Source of the DNA: CAYNRE01 sp964399535
GTDB taxonomy: Bacteria > Planctomycetota > Planctomycetia > Pirellulales > CAYNRE01
Assembly (NCBI GenBank): GCA_964399535.1
Contig: CAYNRE010000070.1
Location: forward strand, 1 to 64,000
Length of the DNA: 64,000 nucleotides
Direction of reading: 5' to 3'
Shown here piece by piece: positions 24,297-33,005 of this stretch (position 1 is the first letter of the stretch; every line of letters begins with the position of its first letter). The notes under the pieces were generated by a model. That model had not been told where the DNA came from. It made no database searches and saw nothing but the letters and a program-made list of their open reading frames with translations. The translations under genes were made by a program, and so were the position numbers.

Positions 24297-25360
24297 TAAT
24301 TGATTCCCGTCGAGATGGCCAGAGTGGGATCGGGGTTAAAGTTGCCCGAACCCGATTGGTAAAGCACCTGGCGATTGAAGACGTAGGCGATATCGACGAA
24401 GGCGGACGAGCCCTTGTAGCTTAAAAACTCCAGCCCACCTCCGATGCGATAATCGTTGTAGGTGAAGCGGTCGTCGAGCCCGGTCACGCGTTCGATGGTC
24501 CAGCGCCCGCCACCGATCCGGCCCCCCACGTACCACCACCAATCGTAGCTGCCCACGGTGCGAAAGCGGTGCGAGATGCGCGGCTCGGGGAATACGATGT
24601 CCAGCCGAGTATCGGCACTGGGGTAGTACATGACACCGCCCGCCGGCAGGAGCTTGATGTTCTGCCGGTTCAGGTACCAAATGCCCGCCGACAGGCTCAG
24701 CTTGGGCGAGAGCGTGACCACCCCCAGCCCCTTGCCGGTAACCAGAATGCTGTCTTCGTTCACATAGTCGAAATCGCTGTACACACCGACGCGCACCGCC
24801 AGGTCGGCCGACAGCCAGGAAGTGATCCGCGGCTTCCAGGCCGAGTCGAGCCAGGCGTCGTACACCAACGGGGGCAGGTCGGGCATGCCAAACACCGAGT
24901 CGGTGCCCGGGCCCTGCAGGAATCGCATTCCGAAGCCCGGCGTAATGATGATCGGCACCGGGTTCCCCAAAAAGGGAATCGCCCCCGACACGCTGGTCTC
25001 AAGCTCGTCGATTCCCAACTCGGTGCCCGAGCCGCCACCGGGAAGCCAGGCGTTCTGCAACCGCAAATTGCGGATCAAGCTCTGGGGTTCGGCCAGGCTG
25101 CCATCTGGCCGTACCAGGCTGTCGCCCGGGTAGGCCGGCGCCACCGGCGCCGCGGGCTGAATGGGAGTCGCCGGATCGACATAGGGATCCCAGCCCTGCG
25201 GTGGCGTGTAGGGTGCCGGCGCGCCCTGGGTATAGCTGGCCGGGGCCTGATAAAACGGGCTGTCGGACGAGACCATCGTGGGGAAAGCCACCCGCTGCGC
25301 CTGCGCGAGCGGCGCCATCCCGAGTACTAACCCTATTGCCAGAAGCCAGGCAGTTCGCAC
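24293..25360 (-). CDS. Outer-membrane beta-barrel protein, DUF6268-like (first of a tandem pair)
   Basis: The product is 355 residues from GTG at 25360, placed by the signal peptide (VRTAWLLAIGLVLGMAPLAQA). A Pro/Ala-rich linker (PASYTQGAPAPYTPPQGWDP) leads to the barrel: NPVPIIITPGFGMRFLQGPG, LSLSAGIWYLNRQNIKLLPA, WWWYVGGRIGGGRWTIERV. It ends TLAISTGINY with a terminal aromatic. It overlaps the next gene by four bases, so the pair is translationally coupled. The two proteins share strand order but their linkers differ. Substrate or partner is unknown. Confidence 0.8.
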   Translation of the reverse strand: MRTAWLLAIGLVLGMAPLAQAQRVAFPTMVSSDSPFYQAPASYTQGAPAPYTPPQGWDPYVDPATPIQPAAPVAPAYPGDSLVRPDGSLAEPQSLIRNLRLQNAWLPGGGSGTELGIDELETSVSGAIPFLGNPVPIIITPGFGMRFLQGPGTDSVFGMPDLPPLVYDAWLDSAWKPRITSWLSADLAVRVGVYSDFDYVNEDSILVTGKGLGVVTLSPKLSLSAGIWYLNRQNIKLLPAGGVMYYPSADTRLDIVFPEPRISHRFRTVGSYDWWWYVGGRIGGGRWTIERVTGLDDRFTYNDYRIGGGLEFLSYKGSSAFVDIAYVFNRQVLYQSGSGNFNPDPTLAISTGINY

Positions 25361-26149
25361 GTTAAGCTCTACTTGCGTTACGAAAGAGCGACTTGCCAGA
25401 CGAATCCAGAGGCCCGAAACCAGCCGCGATCGGCAACCCGATACCAGCACCCCATCGCGCTACCAGCCGCGCGGCCAGGTACCCCCGGGGGTAACTAAGC
25501 CTCGCGCGCCGCTCAGAGGTATCCGAGCAGGGCCGGTTGAGGCAAGATCGACTTGCCCTGGGCTACCTAGCCGGAGGGGTGCGCCGGAGCCGCCGGCCCT
25601 CTCGCCTGAGCGAGGTCGCCGCTGTTTTCAGGCCAAAACCCAGAATCTGGCAAACTGCGAGGTTTCGGAAGGGCGGGTCGAACGGCGTTCGGGCACTCAG
25701 CGGCGAGGCCTGTTGAACGCACCCAGGCTGGCTCGTCGACACGTGGCCCCTTCCACGCGTGCTGCCGGGCTGCCTCGAACTGCGGCGTGCGAAGCGCAAC
25801 AGGACTAACCGCCCGCCGCGACCTTCGACCGGCTGCGAGCCCTCTCCGCGGAGATACTCGTAGGTTCGACCGCGTCAGAGGGCCATCGATCAGGCTCGCG
25901 CCCGAGGCTTGGCCCGCGAGTGCAAGGGCGATTGCTCGAAAGGTACCTGTGTTTCTCGTCAGCAATCGCGGTTGGGCGCCCAGATTAAGCCCGCAACGCC
26001 GCTCAAACCGTCTTACCTGGTTTTGCCGACGAGTTTCTCCCGGTTAAGGTAGAGTAGCAGGGGCACGGGGGCTCGTTGCCGGCTTTGTTTGCCCTGCGCC
26101 TACCGGCCTGAAGTCTCCGTGCTGTCCGTTTGAGTCAAGGCGATCTGCG
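25361..26149. other. Intergenic, divergent region with no gene seen
   Basis: About 790 bp separate the divergent barrel pair and the carbonic anhydrase gene. Open frames here have no Shine-Dalgarno and read as Arg-rich shadows. Promoters for both directions are expected but no convincing -35/-10 pair was found. Confidence 0.5.
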
Positions 26150-27163
26150 ATGAGCGAACCGTTGAAAACCATCGACTATATCTATCGATTCGACCCGTCG
26201 AATCCCTCGGCCAAGCCGCTGCCTGCCGACCCTGAGATGGCCCGCGCCCGCCTGGAAGACGGCAATCGAATGTTTGCCCAATGGATGGAAAGCTGCCGCA
26301 CGCTGAATTTTTCTAGCAGCGAAGCCCGCTACGTGGTGCCCTGCAATGCGCACGAGGTGGGCATGGTGCGGACGGTAAACGAGCTGCCCAAACAGTCGCC
26401 GTTCGCGGTGGTCATCGGCTGCTCCGATGCCCGGGTGCCGACCGAGATGATTTTTGGCCAAGGGTTCAACGACTTATTCGTCATACGCGTGGCCGGCAAC
26501 GTACTGGGCGACGAATGCCTGGGGTCGGTCGATTTCGCACTCAATATGCTCAGCGAGAGCGTGCGCGTGGTGGTGGTGCTGGGCCATCAGGGTTGTGGAG
26601 GCGTTACGTCGGCGGTCGATGCCTACCTGCAACCGCTGAAATTCTGGTCGAAGACCACTTCGCACATGCTGCGGTCGATCATGCATCGACTATTCGTTCC
26701 GATCCAGGAAGCCGCCAAGGGCCTGGAAGAAGTCTGGGGGGACGATGCCGCGCGACTGCCTGGCTACCGCGAGGCCCTGATCGAATCCGCCGTGTTTCTC
26801 AACGCAGCCCAGGCAGCCTACGACCTGTACCTCGAGGTGGAGCGGGCAGGCAAGTGGGAGATCGAGGTGCTCTTCGGGGTCTACAATTTGCAGAATCACC
26901 GCGTGAGCATGCCGGTCGATTTCGGCGAAGGCCTGATCAATCGCGACGTGAATCTGGCGTACGCGCCCACCAACCCGCGCGTGTTCCGTGCTCTGGCGGT
27001 GCGCATGGCCGAGCGGTTGCTGGGCAGCCGCGAGGGGGGATCGTCGATCGTGGTGGCTGACTCGGAGACCGCGCAGAAGGTGCCCAACGGAAACGGTTTC
27101 ACCTCGGAACCTGGCGGCGGGGCAAAACGCTCCGCCGGGCGCCGAGCTGGCAAGGGGTCGTAG
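26150..27163 (+). CDS. Beta-class carbonic anhydrase
   Basis: The product is 337 residues. Zinc ligands are C91 in GCSDARVP, H146 and C149 in GHQGCGG, with D93 and R95 forming the usual Asp-Arg dyad. RVAGNVLGDECLGSVDFA is the family core. The protein is longer than the usual ~220 residues, with an insert between the zinc site and the C-terminal part (LQPLKFWSKTTSHMLRS, LEEVWGDDAARLPGYREAL) and a Gly/Lys-rich tail. It interconverts CO2 and bicarbonate in the cytoplasm. It appears monocistronic. Confidence 0.93.
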   Translation: MSEPLKTIDYIYRFDPSNPSAKPLPADPEMARARLEDGNRMFAQWMESCRTLNFSSSEARYVVPCNAHEVGMVRTVNELPKQSPFAVVIGCSDARVPTEMIFGQGFNDLFVIRVAGNVLGDECLGSVDFALNMLSESVRVVVVLGHQGCGGVTSAVDAYLQPLKFWSKTTSHMLRSIMHRLFVPIQEAAKGLEEVWGDDAARLPGYREALIESAVFLNAAQAAYDLYLEVERAGKWEIEVLFGVYNLQNHRVSMPVDFGEGLINRDVNLAYAPTNPRVFRALAVRMAERLLGSREGGSSIVVADSETAQKVPNGNGFTSEPGGGAKRSAGRRAGKGS

Positions 27164-27465
27164 CCGCCGATCGATGCGGGGAGCCGGCGGTCGTGCCTGA
27201 CCGCTCGCCAAGCCTGGCCCCAACCCGGCTGGCGAGGCCCGAATCGGCGCCCTAGTCGGCATTTTCCCGGGCAGTTCCTCGCGATCGGCCGCGGGCTTCC
27301 CATCGCCCGCCGGGCCGCCGGCCGGCCAATATCCTCCTCCGGGTGGCAACCCCCGGAGCTCGCAGCCATAATAAAGCGGTTCGCCGCGACCCGGCCCCAG
27401 AGCGAGGCGCCGGGCGCGACTTGCAATCGGCTTGCCCCCAAGGCCATGGCAAAGGTTGGTCGTCT

Positions 27466-29244
27466 GTGATTCCCCATCTCGACCAAATCGCGCGCTACGA
27501 CGCCATCCGCGACCTGGGCAATAAAGGCTTTCGAGCGGGCTGCTACTCCCCCTTCGTGTCGCTGTTCTTCGACACCTTGGGCCGGGTACGGGCCTGCTGC
27601 CTGAACGACAACTACATCCTGGGCGACATCCGCCGCCAGCGGCTCGACCAGATCTGGAACGGGGCCCAGGTTGCCCGGATGCGCGAGTCGCTCCGCAACT
27701 ACGATTTTTCACGTGGTTGCCTGAAGTGTTACTGGCACCTGCGCGACGGCAATATCTTCGCCGTCGACGAGGCCGCCTACAATCCGCTGCACGCGGTGAA
27801 GTACGACGACTTTGCCGTGCCGGCCGAGGGGCCCTGGTGGCCGGCCAATATGGAATTCAACCTGGCCAACACCTGCAATCTGGAATGCGTGATGTGTGCC
27901 GGAACCCTCTCGTCGGCCATTCGGGCTCGGCGCGACCGGTTGCCACCGCTACCGCGGTCGTACGGAGAAGAGTTTTTCCAAGACCTGCGCAAGTACCTGC
28001 CCCATTTGCAAAAAGCCCAGTTCTTGGGAGGCGAGCCGTTCCTGGTGCAAGAACAGTACCGCGTGTGGGACATGCTGATCGAAGACGGCATCGACCACGT
28101 CGCCTGCCAAATTACGACCAACGCCACGCGCTACAACGACCGGGTCGAGCGGGTCCTCCAGAACTTGCCCTGCCAGTTGACCGTATCGATCGACGGCATC
28201 ACGCCGCAGACGCTGGAAAGCATTCGCATCGGCGTGAAGTTCGATGTGCTCATGCAAAACATCGCCCGGTTTCACGAATATGCCGTGAGCCGCCAGAACC
28301 GCCTTTGTTTCAACTACGCGCTGATGACGCTGAACTGGCACGAGTTCGGTGAGTTCCTGCAATTCGCCGACCATTGGGATGCGAACGTCACCATCTGTAC
28401 CTGTACCGAGCCGATTCGCTACAGCCTGTATCACCTGGATCGGTCGGCCCTGGGCGAAGTGGTCGAGTCGCTGACCCGACAAGATGCCACCTTGCGGCAA
28501 CAACTGGGGCGAACGCGCGTGGTTTGGGAACAAACGCTCTCGATGCTGCAACATCGACTGGAGCATTGCGAAAACCCGGTTCCGATCACCGAGAACCTGC
28601 GCCCGACCATGCCCGACCTCGGCGAGGGGGGGCAGTGGATCGACTTCTCGGTCGACTTACCCCCAACCTGCACCGTACCCGAGGAAGGCGACGCGGCCGA
28701 GGCGTGCGATTCGGACGAACCCGACGATTCGCTCGAGTTCCTGCCCAGCCCGGCGCCGCAGGCGGTGCGGTACCATTCGCTGACCGGAGCGTTCGTCAAA
28801 CGAGTTTCGCCCGACGAGCGCCAGCAACTGGCCGCGGCCATTTTCCAGACCCAGGAAGAGTTCCGCGGCCTCGGCGGCGCCAGCGCCGTGATGCGCATGA
28901 CTTGCGACCTGGAAGACCAGATCGAGCAGCTCCAGTCGGAAGGCCCCGGGCTGTTGGGGGTCGATTTTTCGTTCGACTGGCACGAACGGACCGACGACGA
29001 CTTTTTCGCCTGGCTGCGCGACCAATTCGGCCACTACGTGAAGCTGCTGGCCAGCGACGAGGGGCCGGTGCGCGTGAGCCGCGAGGTGCAGTTTCGCACC
29101 GAGGATGGCCGCATCACGCGGATCGACGCCCGCACCTTTCCCCGGTACGACAGCCAGGGAAATCTGAACGGCTCGTTCACGTTCTGCGTGGCTCGGCGCG
29201 AAGCGGCCCGCGCCGAACCCGACGTGGTGAACCTGACGCTGTAG
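27466..29244 (+). CDS. Radical SAM protein with N-terminal SPASM/twitch-like cluster and PAS-like C-terminus
   Basis: The product is 592 residues from GTG at 27466, the start of the conserved region, with AAAGG upstream. Residues about 20-100 contain CYSPFVSLFFDTLGRVRACC, LGDIRRQRLDQIWNG and GCLKCYW, a SPASM/twitch-like auxiliary Fe-S cluster region. It lies before, not after, the radical SAM core. The core has C137-x3-C141-x2-C144 (TCNLECVMC) and FLGGEPFL. After about residue 400 comes an acidic linker and a segment (REVQFRTEDGRITRIDA, YDSQGNLNGSFTFCV) resembling a PAS fold. The substrate is unknown. The 302-bp gap upstream holds nothing recognisable. Confidence 0.85.
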   Translation: MIPHLDQIARYDAIRDLGNKGFRAGCYSPFVSLFFDTLGRVRACCLNDNYILGDIRRQRLDQIWNGAQVARMRESLRNYDFSRGCLKCYWHLRDGNIFAVDEAAYNPLHAVKYDDFAVPAEGPWWPANMEFNLANTCNLECVMCAGTLSSAIRARRDRLPPLPRSYGEEFFQDLRKYLPHLQKAQFLGGEPFLVQEQYRVWDMLIEDGIDHVACQITTNATRYNDRVERVLQNLPCQLTVSIDGITPQTLESIRIGVKFDVLMQNIARFHEYAVSRQNRLCFNYALMTLNWHEFGEFLQFADHWDANVTICTCTEPIRYSLYHLDRSALGEVVESLTRQDATLRQQLGRTRVVWEQTLSMLQHRLEHCENPVPITENLRPTMPDLGEGGQWIDFSVDLPPTCTVPEEGDAAEACDSDEPDDSLEFLPSPAPQAVRYHSLTGAFVKRVSPDERQQLAAAIFQTQEEFRGLGGASAVMRMTCDLEDQIEQLQSEGPGLLGVDFSFDWHERTDDDFFAWLRDQFGHYVKLLASDEGPVRVSREVQFRTEDGRITRIDARTFPRYDSQGNLNGSFTFCVARREAARAEPDVVNLTL

Positions 29245-29313
29245 CTGCCGACCTTGCCGACCGCTGCATCGCACAGACAAAGCTGCAACGCTGCCGGCTC
29301 CCACTTCGGGCAC

Positions 29314-29826
29314 TCAGCCCGCCGGCTCGATTCGCCGACCGGCGATAAGCACCGTGCAAGGGCGGCCGTTCAGGTGGGCGATCTCGGTCAGCCGGCCCAT
29401 AACCTGAAACCCCAGCTTCTCGTTGATGCGCGTCGTGGCCGCGTTGTGCTCAAAGTAAATGCTCAAAAGCGTGGTCACGCCCAGCCGCGGACAGTGGTCG
29501 ATCATCCGCTGCTTGAGCAGCGTGCCCAGCCCGTGGCGGTGGAAGTCGGTGGCAATGTACAGGCTCACTTCGGCCGTGGCGTCGTAGGCGGGCCGGCCTC
29601 CGTAGAACGAAGTGAGCCCGATCCAGGCCACGATTTGGCCCTCGACTTCGGCCACCCAGAGCGGGCGCCGCTCGGGGCTGTGTTTGCGAAACCACTCGAC
29701 TCGATCGGCCACGCTGACGGGGCGGGTATCGGCGGTCGACCAGCCGGCGGGAATCGACTGGTTGTAGATCTCGACGATGGCCGGCAGATCGGCCTCGACA
29801 GCGTCGCGAATGTGCACCGACTGCAT
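29314..29826 (-). CDS. GNAT-family N-acetyltransferase (phosphinothricin acetyltransferase-like)
   Basis: The product is 170 residues from ATG at 29826. It has IRDAVEADLPAIVEIYNQSI, the acetyl-CoA motif A (VSLYIATDFHRHGLGTLLKQ) and NAATTRINEKLGFQVMG, close to the PAT/ArsN1 branch of GNAT enzymes. It would acetylate a small amine with acetyl-CoA in the cytoplasm; the true substrate is unknown. It lies 41 bp downstream of an SDR gene on the same strand. Confidence 0.88.
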   Translation of the reverse strand: MQSVHIRDAVEADLPAIVEIYNQSIPAGWSTADTRPVSVADRVEWFRKHSPERRPLWVAEVEGQIVAWIGLTSFYGGRPAYDATAEVSLYIATDFHRHGLGTLLKQRMIDHCPRLGVTTLLSIYFEHNAATTRINEKLGFQVMGRLTEIAHLNGRPCTVLIAGRRIEPAG

Positions 29827-29867
29827 GGGGGCGAACCCTGGAAACTCCGGGGCAGAGCGTACGATCG

Positions 29868-30749
29868 TTAGCCCTTCTTCGGTTTCATGGCGGCCTGGAG
29901 CAGGTCCCACTGGTCGGGCGTCACCTGTTCCAGGCCGTTGAACTCGCCCGCGCCGCGGAGCCATTCGCCGCCATCGATGGTGACACAGGCCCCGGTAATA
30001 TAAGCGGCGTAATCCGAGAGCAGATAAGCCGCCAGGTTCGCCAGCTCCTGGTGTTGCCCCAGCCGCCCCAGCGGAATGCGCTGGGTGGTGCCGAAGGTGC
30101 TTTCCAACTGCGGCGGCATCAGCCGCGACCAGGCTCCTTCGGTGGGAAACGGGCCGGGTGCAATCGCGTTCAGGCGAATACGGTACTTGCCCCATTCCGA
30201 GGCGAGCGACCGAACCAGGACCAGCGCGCCCGCCTTGGCCACCGCCGAGGGAACCACGTAGCCGCTGCCGGTCCAGGCATAGGTGGTGCTGATGTTGAGC
30301 ACCGCCGCCGGGTGCTTGGCAGCGATCCAGCGTTTGCCGAAAGCGAGCGTGGCGTTGTAGGTACCCTTGAGAACGATGTCGACGACCGAGTTGAAGGCGT
30401 TGTAACTGAGCCGTTCCGTGGGGCAAATGAAGTTGCCCGCGGCGTTGTTAACCAGTCCGTCGACCTGGCCGAACCGCTCCCAGGCGGCCGCGGCCAGGGC
30501 TTCGACGTCGTCGCTTTGACGCACATCGCAGGGCCGGCCCAGGACCTGCCCGCCGGTCTCGGCCCCTAGCTCGGCGGCAGCCGTTTCGATGACGGCGGCC
30601 CGGCGTCCGCAAATCACCAGGTTCGCCCCCAGCTCGAGCAGGTACTTGCCCATCGACCGGCCCAGGCCCGTGCCCCCGCCGGTGATGACGATGGTTTTCC
30701 CAGCGAAACTGCCCTTGGGCAGCATGCCCCCTTCGTACGGCTCGCTCAT
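29868..30749 (-). CDS. Short-chain dehydrogenase, 2,4-dienoyl-CoA reductase-like
   Basis: The product is 293 residues from ATG at 30749, with GGGGGAG seven bases upstream. The Rossmann motif is TGGGTGLG, followed by NNAAGNF and LNAIAPGPFPTEGA. The usual YxxxK reads as SAVAK, with no Tyr. That absence and the TEGA segment are typical of the DECR branch, which reduces 2,4-dienoyl-CoA during oxidation of polyunsaturated fatty acids using NADPH. It lies 83 bp after an MFE-2-like SDR, which suits a joint role in acyl-CoA metabolism. Confidence 0.85.
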   Translation of the reverse strand: MSEPYEGGMLPKGSFAGKTIVITGGGTGLGRSMGKYLLELGANLVICGRRAAVIETAAAELGAETGGQVLGRPCDVRQSDDVEALAAAAWERFGQVDGLVNNAAGNFICPTERLSYNAFNSVVDIVLKGTYNATLAFGKRWIAAKHPAAVLNISTTYAWTGSGYVVPSAVAKAGALVLVRSLASEWGKYRIRLNAIAPGPFPTEGAWSRLMPPQLESTFGTTQRIPLGRLGQHQELANLAAYLLSDYAAYITGACVTIDGGEWLRGAGEFNGLEQVTPDQWDLLQAAMKPKKG

Positions 30750-30832
30750 TCGAGGCTCCCCCGTCGATTGCGTGTAAAACTGCCTTGCGTCCCCGGCACC
30801 TGCCCGGCCCGTTGGCAGGCTACGGCGGGCGG

Positions 30833-31738
30833 CTAGCCCTGCAGTGCCTGTAAGATCAACATGGTTTCGTCGTTCACACTGGCAGGCACGGTGTACCCCT
30901 CGGTCGACATAATCTGCGCGAGGTGATCGCGAACCGCCTCGACCGAGACGGGGCTTTCCTTGCCGGCGAACCAACCCGGCCCCACCCCCACAAACACCCG
31001 GGCAAACCGCCCGCCGCCGCAGGAAATAACCTCGTGGGTCAACTCCGAGGCCTCGGAAACCAGGTAGGTGACCAGCGGGGTTACATGGTCCGGTTCGAGC
31101 ATGTCGGCCAGCGGGCCGAGCAGCTCCTCGGTGAGCCGGGTCTTGGCGATCGGCGCCACCACGTTCGACTTGATGTTGTACTTGGCCCCCTCCAGCGCCA
31201 GCACATTCGACAGCCCCACCAGCGCCATCTTGGCGGCGCCGTAGTTGGTTTGGCCGAAGTTGCCGAACAGCCCCGCCGCCGAACTGGTGAAAACAAACCG
31301 CCCGTAGCCGGCCTCCTTCATCAAACGGAAAGCGGGCTGGGACACGAAAAAGGCCCCCTTCAGGTGCACGTCGAGCACCAGGGCCAGGTCTTCGGGCGTG
31401 AGCTTGGCGAAGCTTTTGTCGCGGAGGATGCCCGCGTTGTTGATGACGATGTCGATCTTGCCGAATCGATCGATCGCGGTCTGAATGATCCGCTCGCCCC
31501 CTTCGGGCGTGGCGACCGAATCGTAGTTGGCAACCGCCTCGCCGCCGCTGGCCTGAATTTGCGCAACCACCTGGTCGGCCATGCTGGAGCCGCTGCCGGT
31601 GCCATCGCGGGAACCGCCCAAGTCGTTGACCACCACCTTGGCGCCGCGAGCCGCTAGCTGGAGGGCATAGGTTTTCCCCAACCCGCCGCCCGCCCCGGTA
31701 ATTACCGCCACTCGCCCGTCGAATCGAATCTCGTCCAT
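30833..31738 (-). CDS. Short-chain dehydrogenase, MFE-2/HSD17B4-like (3R)-hydroxyacyl-CoA dehydrogenase
   Basis: The product is 301 residues. It has TGAGGGLG, VVVNDLGGSRDG, NNAGILRDKSF and the catalytic YGAAK. These wordings are typical of the N-terminal dehydrogenase of peroxisomal multifunctional enzyme type 2; the hydratase and sterol-carrier domains are absent here. It probably oxidises (3R)-hydroxyacyl-CoA with NAD+. The 292-bp gap upstream, towards sucD, contains nothing recognisable. It is followed by the DECR-like SDR. Confidence 0.87.
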   Translation of the reverse strand: MDEIRFDGRVAVITGAGGGLGKTYALQLAARGAKVVVNDLGGSRDGTGSGSSMADQVVAQIQASGGEAVANYDSVATPEGGERIIQTAIDRFGKIDIVINNAGILRDKSFAKLTPEDLALVLDVHLKGAFFVSQPAFRLMKEAGYGRFVFTSSAAGLFGNFGQTNYGAAKMALVGLSNVLALEGAKYNIKSNVVAPIAKTRLTEELLGPLADMLEPDHVTPLVTYLVSEASELTHEVISCGGGRFARVFVGVGPGWFAGKESPVSVEAVRDHLAQIMSTEGYTVPASVNDETMLILQALQG

Positions 31739-32030
31739 CGCGCTGGTTACCTCGAACGTTTGAATGAATGCACCAATTCCGCCGGCACCCACGCCGCCCC
31801 CAAACGGCGCCACCGCGGGCTAGCGCGCCCAGCGGTTGGAAGAATACTTCCCGGCAGTGCCCAGCGCTGGTGCGGGGGCCGCGACCCTGGCCGGGCCCCT
31901 GATTGTGCCAAACCGCCGGGGGATTGCAATTGAGCCCCTGGGCGCGGCGCTGGGCGAGATCGACGCGGCTCCCGCCGACGGCTGCGAGGCGGCCCGGCGG
32001 CGTCTGGCGCCAAAACCGAGCCATCGGCCC

Positions 32031-32912
32031 TTAACGGCGCTTGCGCGCGATGGCCCGCTGAACGGCCTGGCCCATATCGGCCGGGCTCTGGGCAACCTCG
32101 ATGCCGGCCGCCTCGAGGGCGGCGATTTTTTCCGCCGCCGTCCCCTTGCCCCCGGAGATGATCGCCCCCGCGTGGCCCATGCGCTTGCCCGGGGGGGCCG
32201 CACGGCCCGCGATGAAGGCGGCCACGGGCTTGGTCACATGGGCTTTGACGAAGGCGGCGGCCTCTTCCTCGGCGGTACCGCCGATTTCGCCAATCATCAT
32301 AATGGCCTCGGTCTGGGGGTCGGCCTCGTACAGCTTGAACAGATCGATGAACGAGGTGCCCACAATCGGGTCGCCCCCCAACCCCACGCAAGTCGATTGC
32401 CCCAGGCCAGGGCCCGTGGTCTGCCAAACCGCTTCATAAGTGAGCGTGCCCGAGCGGCTCATCACCCCGACGCAGCCCGGCTTGTGAATGTAGCCTGGCA
32501 TGATGCCGATTTTGCATTCGCCCGGGGTGATAATTCCCGGGCAGTTGGGGCCGATCAGCACTGAGCCGCTTTGGCGGACGATGTCGTAGACCCGCACCAT
32601 GTCTAAAACGGGCACCCCCTCGGTAATGGCGACCACGACTTGGATGCCAGCGTCGACCGCTTCCAAGATGGCGTCGCCGGTGAAGGCGGGAGGCACGAAA
32701 ATCATCGTGGCATTGGCGCCGGTTTGGCGAACGGCTTCGGCCACGGTGTCGAACACCGGCAGCCCCTCGACGGTTTCGCCCGCCTTGCCGGGCGTAACGC
32801 CGCCCACCATTTGGGTGCCGTATTCCTTGCAGCCACGCGTGTGAAACTGACCGACCTTGCCGGTAATTCCTTGACAAATCACGCGGGTCGAACGGTTGAC
32901 CAAAATGCTCAT
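32031..32912 (-). CDS. sucD: Succinyl-CoA synthetase alpha subunit
   Basis: The product is 293 residues. The CoA-binding Rossmann domain is seen in CQGITGKVGQFHT and ALPVF-like GLPVFDTV. GVMSRSGTLTYEAV and IGEIGGTAEE precede the phosphohistidine H247 in GHAGAIISGGKGTA. With SucC it makes ATP or GTP from succinyl-CoA in the TCA cycle. It lies 93 bp downstream of sucC on the same strand. Confidence 0.97.
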   Translation of the reverse strand: MSILVNRSTRVICQGITGKVGQFHTRGCKEYGTQMVGGVTPGKAGETVEGLPVFDTVAEAVRQTGANATMIFVPPAFTGDAILEAVDAGIQVVVAITEGVPVLDMVRVYDIVRQSGSVLIGPNCPGIITPGECKIGIMPGYIHKPGCVGVMSRSGTLTYEAVWQTTGPGLGQSTCVGLGGDPIVGTSFIDLFKLYEADPQTEAIMMIGEIGGTAEEEAAAFVKAHVTKPVAAFIAGRAAPPGKRMGHAGAIISGGKGTAAEKIAALEAAGIEVAQSPADMGQAVQRAIARKRR

Positions 32913-33005
32913 GGGCGATGAATCGATTCAGGTTGGAAAGGAAAGTTCAGGGGGGAAACGACACCGTGCCGGGCCACGGCCGCCCAGGCTGTCGGCAGGG
33001 CGGTT

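Noticed and set aside
30750..32024. N-terminal extension of the DECR-like SDR frame across the upstream SDR
   Set aside because: The extension overlaps a better-supported SDR gene out of frame, and ATG at 30749 has a strong GGGGGAG site.
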